A program made the translations under genes and the position numbers. Below are positions 59,917-64,000 of a DNA stretch of 64,000 bases, piece after piece. The stretch is from Diphasiastrum complanatum (lineage: Eukaryota; Streptophyta; Lycopodiopsida; Lycopodiales; Lycopodiaceae). The DNA lies in the NCBI GenBank assembly GCA_029204225.1, contig CM055093.1, positions 19,270,041 to 19,334,040 on the forward strand, written 5' to 3'. The notes below the pieces were generated by a model. The model did no database searches. It saw only the letters and a list, made by a program, of their open reading frames with translations, and was not told the origin of the DNA. The stretch's first letter is position 1; each line of letters begins with the position of its first letter.

Positions 59917-60099
59917 AAAAAAGAATGTACAAATATAATTTAAGTTGTTTTGTATTTCAATGGGATTTCGAGTTTCAAAAATCATTTGTTCGCTTGAATT
60001 ATTATTTCATTTGTGATTATGATGGCCTTATGAAGTTTGCAATAAAAAACTTGTAGTTCTTTATTTAAAATATGCATTTTTTGGCTTTTTCTACCAGGC
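59917..60099. other. 3' flank of the DUF7869 gene
   Basis: AT-rich, with AATAAA at about 60041 that could serve as a polyadenylation signal. The border with copia G at about 60100 is abrupt. No terminal inverted repeat was recognised. Confidence 0.4.
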
Positions 60100-62791
60100 C
60101 AAAATAATCAGCAACTCTGAAAGCATATTAAATGCTTTAGAAAACGAAGATCAGCTCTGGCATAGAAGAATGTATCGTCTGAACATGCGGAGCCTGTATG
60201 ACATGAGCAGAAAGGACATTGTCATAGGTCTCAAGATTTCAAGGCCAGAGGCTGAGTTCTATGAAGCTTGTCAGAAAGGCAAGCAACATCGGAATCCATT
60301 CACACACGAGGGAAGAAGAGCCAAAGAAGTTCTTGAGCTCGTCCACTCTGATGTGTGTGGACCGATGAAAACAGATTCGCTCTCAGGTTCCAGATATTTT
60401 CTAATGTTCATAGATGATTACAGCTGAATGACCACGATCTACTATTTGAAGAAGAAATCTGAAGTATTTGATTCTTTCAAGAAGTTTGTGGCATTCGCAG
60501 AGCGGCACACCTTGAAGAAGATACAGATCCTTAGATCTGACAATGGAGGTGAATACAAAAACATAGAATTCTCAAGATTCTGTGAAGAACAGGGGATCGA
60601 ACACTAGTTCACTCCTGCATACACACCAAAATACAATGGTGTGGCAGAAAGAAGAAACAAAATGCTAGTCGAAGGAGCCAAATGCTTGATGGCACAGGCT
60701 CAATTGTTGTGTCAATTTTGGGTCGAGACAATAGCTGTAGTTGTACACCTGCAGAATAGATCTACAACGACAACGCTGGAGAACAAAACACCATAAGAAA
60801 TGTGGACAGGTAGAAAGCCTGATCTGTCATACGTAAAAGTGTTTGGATGTGCAACATACAAGCACATTTCAAAGGAAAAGAAAAGCAAGCTCGATGAAAA
60901 ATCCGTACAAACAATCATGGTTGGCTACTCGAACGGAACACATGTGTACAGACTCTACAATCCAACCACGAAGAAGGTTGTTTTGAGCAGAGATGTGAAG
61001 CTCTACGAGTCCACATTCCCTGGACTGAAAGACGAAAGAGGCCATGAGATCTTCACACTGTTGCCTATTCAAGAGGGAGATCGAGGACATACATCAAATC
61101 AGAATGCAGAGCCCTAGATTCCAAGGCAGCAGGAAGCAGAGGATTGACCCCACGAACAAGAAATGTTTGAGCAGCAACGAAACGAACCTCGAAGGTCAAC
61201 AAGACAAAGAAGACCTCCAGACCGCTATTCTGACAATCTTCAATGGAGCAAAGACACATAGTTCAAGTACTGCAGCTTCACAGAAGAGTCAGCAACATAC
61301 CAAGAAGTTATCCAGAGTCCAGAGGGAGAATTCTGGAAGCAGACAATGTCAGAGGAGATCGAGTCGATGAGGCAAAATGAGGCATGGACCTTAGAGCCAC
61401 TTCTAGAAAATAGAAAAATAGTCGACTACAAGTGGGTGTACAAGAAAAAGCTAAAATCAAATGGCACTATTGGCCGCTACAAGACAAGGCTTGTCACAAA
61501 GGGCTACACGCAGAGATATGGTGTCGACTATTTCGACACATATTTGCCCATGGTGAAGATGACAAGCATAAGGCTACTCCTTGCATACGCCACATAGTAC
61601 AGTCTGGAAATTCACCAGACTGACGTGAAAATAGCCTTTCTCCACGGAGATCTAGAGGAGGAAATCTTCATCAAGCAACCTGAAGGCTATGAAGACCCCG
61701 ACAATAGACAATATGTCTGTCGATTAAAAGATGCATCTACGGTCTAAAACAGGCATCACGGGCCTGGTACAAAAAGCTTGATGGTCTTCTGAAGTCTCTA
61801 GACTTCAACCCTACTCAACCAGACTGTAATGTCTACATCAAAAGAGTAGGAAAGGATTTTGTGATATTGACCATTTTTGTGGATGATCCGCTGATGATAG
61901 AAAATTTCTTGATGCTGATCAAGGACACGAAGAGTCAGATTTTTGAAAGCTACGAGATCACAGATCTTGGAGAAACAACAAAATGCCTAGGGCTGAAGAT
62001 CAGAAGAGATCGAACAAATGGTGAAATGCACTTGAGTGAGTCAGAATACGTCAAAAAAGTGCTGAAGCAGTATGATAGCTGGAGCCAAGCTTACGAAACA
62101 AGATTGCCCAAAAACAGAAGAGGAAGAACAGAAGATGGCAGGTATACCCTACCAAAACTTAATCGGGAGTCTGATGTACTTGACAATTTGTACCAGACCG
62201 GATCTGGCCTTCTATGTATATGCATTGAGCAAATATTATTCCAATCCTGGTCTAGCACATTGGAAAATGGCCAAACGAATCCTACAGTATCTGAAGGGTA
62301 CCCAAAATATTGGATTAACCTACAGAGCTAGAAACAAGGAGAAAGAATTCGAGCTGTATCACTACAGCGATGCGAACTGGGCGAGCTGCAAGGATGACAG
62401 CAGGTCCATTACTGGAGGATGTACAATAGCGTGCGGAGCTGCAATCAGCTGGATATGCAAAAAGCAAACCCTGGTAGCTCAATCTTCTTGCGAAGCTAAG
62501 TACGTCATAGTCTCGAAAGTGGCGAATGAGGTAGTGTGGCTGCGGATGATGTTGGAAGCAATCGAGATACCACAAGAGGGGCCAAGCACAATGATGATGG
62601 ACTCCCAGAGTGCCATCTATCCATCCCCGGATCCTGTCTTCCATTCAAAGACGAAGCACATTCCTCTGAAGTACCATCACATTCGATATTTGATCTTGAA
62701 AGGAGAGCTCCAGGTCCATTTCATAAAATCAGAAAGTATGATTGCAGATTTTCTCATGAAACCGCTCGACAAACCACTCTTTACCAAGTAA
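60100..62791 (+). pseudogene. Copia element G, integrase to RNase H, decayed
   Basis: It enters at the GAG-pre-integrase motif (QLWHRRMYRLNMRSL) without gag or protease. The integrase core has VLELVHSDVCGPMK, LRSDNGGEYKN and PKYNGVAERRNKM; RT has [12 protein letters not shown] and the active site FVDD. RNase H has SDANWASCKDDSRS and QSSCEAKYVIV, ending DFLMKPLDKP. In-frame stops lie at 60425, 60605, 60794, 61115, 61145, 61259 and 61595, each at a residue where related elements have Arg (CGA) or Gln (CAG/CAA) or where these fit. One-base shifts lie near 61728 and 62070. It is the same broad clade as F1/F2. Confidence 0.88.
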
Positions 62792-62838
62792 AGAGAAACA
62801 ATTGGATTGAATGAACAAAGCTGCAAGGTTCAAGAGAG

Positions 62839-63428
62839 AGTGTCAGAAATGGTGAACTCTTGCAACTTTGTCGCAACACAAACAAGACACGAAGGTCGAA
62901 CGAGAACAATTCGCGATAGTCAATGTGTCTTTGACTTGAAGCACAAATGATTCGCGAATCAATCGCGAATCGTAAATACACCTTCAGGACCGCAAACCAC
63001 CACAAAAGGGACGTAGAACGAAGACTACGAAAAGAATGAAAAGAACGAAACAAACGAAGAGAAATCCTTCGCGCTGCCAGCTGGCAGCTCAATGGGCTTC
63101 ATGCCCAGCTGAAACGAATAGCAACGACAAAGACTAACTAAGTAGTTGATTAGCGTTAATTAGTCTTGTGATTCTACGTTTAGCTATCTTGTAAATTCCA
63201 CATGGTGGAGGTATAAACAATCCTCTCTGGATCATAACTGTAAGTACAAAGATAGTGAATACAGAGATCTGTAAGAAACAGAGAAAGACTTAGCGAATAG
63301 AGGAAGAAAACAAAAGTACCATAGCTGTGTATGAAAGTCTGCCAACGAGCAGAACACAACGAAAGAGCAGAGTGTCAATCTGCCAACGAGCGAGACACTG
63401 ACGATCTCGTTCTGAAATCAAATTGACA
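62839..63428 (+). repeat. 3' LTR of copia element G
   Basis: The 590-bp LTR begins TGTCAGAAATGG just after a purine tract (CAAGAGAGAG) and ends CAAATTGACA, with TGTCA/TGACA inverted ends. It contains repeated TCTGCCAACGAGC(G)AGA motifs. No 5' LTR lies in the window, so the target duplication cannot be tested. Confidence 0.8.
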
Positions 63429-64000
63429 ATATAGTTGCTCTATTTCGTATAGCTCTTGGCCTTGTGATGTGTCTCTTGATTGCTAGAATAAAACATGTTC
63501 TGTGATGTGTAGTCGAGTGTCTGGGATCCCGTAAGAGTTTCCGCACGAAAAGAGAATTCAAAGACAGAAATTGTTCATGAATCAGAAGAAAGAGGACGAA
63601 CATGAAACAAGAAAGAAAAAGCTTCTGCAACAAGATGTTAAATTCTCACTATGCTCCAAGAAATGTGAACCAGATGAAGACATATTCACTATAAGAAATT
63701 CTTGTAATAACAAAGTAACACCTCACAAAACTCACTGTTATCCAATTCTACTTGATTGATAATGAAAATTGAAGAAATTGGTGAAAAGAACTGATGTGTG
63801 CTCACTTTGGCATATCACATGAGATGAGTACTCTCCCAAACTATCTGATTGTCTAAAACTCTTCTAGAAATAAATCAAATTGATTTAAAAACCCAAACAA
63901 CACATTTTTCTCTTCAACATCTATCCAACAAGCTATAGAACATCAAATTTGGATCATTCCTTGAAAAGTAGCACTCAAACAAAGAGGGCTGATTTCACAC
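63429..64000. other. Right edge, no recognisable gene
   Basis: Short frames only; no domain, LTR end or repeat was recognised. Confidence 0.4.

Overview
This window is repeat-dominated nuclear DNA from a land plant. The evidence is the many Ty1/copia and Ty3/gypsy retrotransposons primed by initiator-tRNA-Met sites (TGGTATCAGAGC), GT-AG introns, and one A-type (CYP71-clan) cytochrome P450 with the conserved single intron. Several sequences carry the DUF7869 domain, a family often multiplied in non-flowering plants and some animals; that points weakly to a fern, lycophyte or bryophyte. The species cannot be fixed from the sequence. No tRNA, rRNA, CRISPR array or organellar segment was seen.

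Layout. 0-2 kb: a solo LTR with target-site duplication and the 3' end of an old copia. 2-22.7 kb: the two halves of one very young copia element (called A here). The 3' half lies on + at 1971-5568 and the 5' half on - at 19889-22724. Between them sit fragments of at least four other copia or gypsy copies, a coiled-coil ORF and a two-module tandem repeat. 22.7-29.1 kb: degenerate exon clusters, including a Ulp1 (C48)-like protease on - and an unknown acidic protein on +, diverging from an inverted repeat that encloses CACGTG palindromes. 30-36.6 kb: two copies of one copia family fused head to tail (-). 36.6-39.5 kb: AT-rich, no genes. 39.6-41.3 kb: the intact P450 (-), with a 42-bp minisatellite just upstream. 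41.9-45 kb: no gene. 45-46.8 kb: a broken DUF7869 gene (-). 46.9-50 kb: gypsy integrase end followed by a long extra ORF (+). 50.8-53.6 kb: copia and gypsy fragments and a copia 5' LTR (-). 54-59.9 kb: a ParB-like gene (-) and a DUF7869 gene (+) transcribed away from each other, with an array of eight palindromes spaced about 41 bp apart between them. 60.1-63.4 kb: 3' half of a decayed copia with its LTR (+).

How the pieces work together. The P450 is the only clearly functional host gene. The strongest structural finding is that inverting about 17.9 kb (1971-19888) would re-join copia A: its two LTRs have the same length (655 bp), differ by eye at one base, and are flanked by the same 5-bp duplication. 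The strongest candidate for an undescribed system is the divergent ParB-like/DUF7869 pair with its helically phased palindromes; a second DUF7869 copy at 45 kb suggests the family is mobile or repeatedly duplicated. Most premature stops in the older ORFs sit where a CAG, CAA or CGA codon would be expected, as expected from cytosine-methylation decay.
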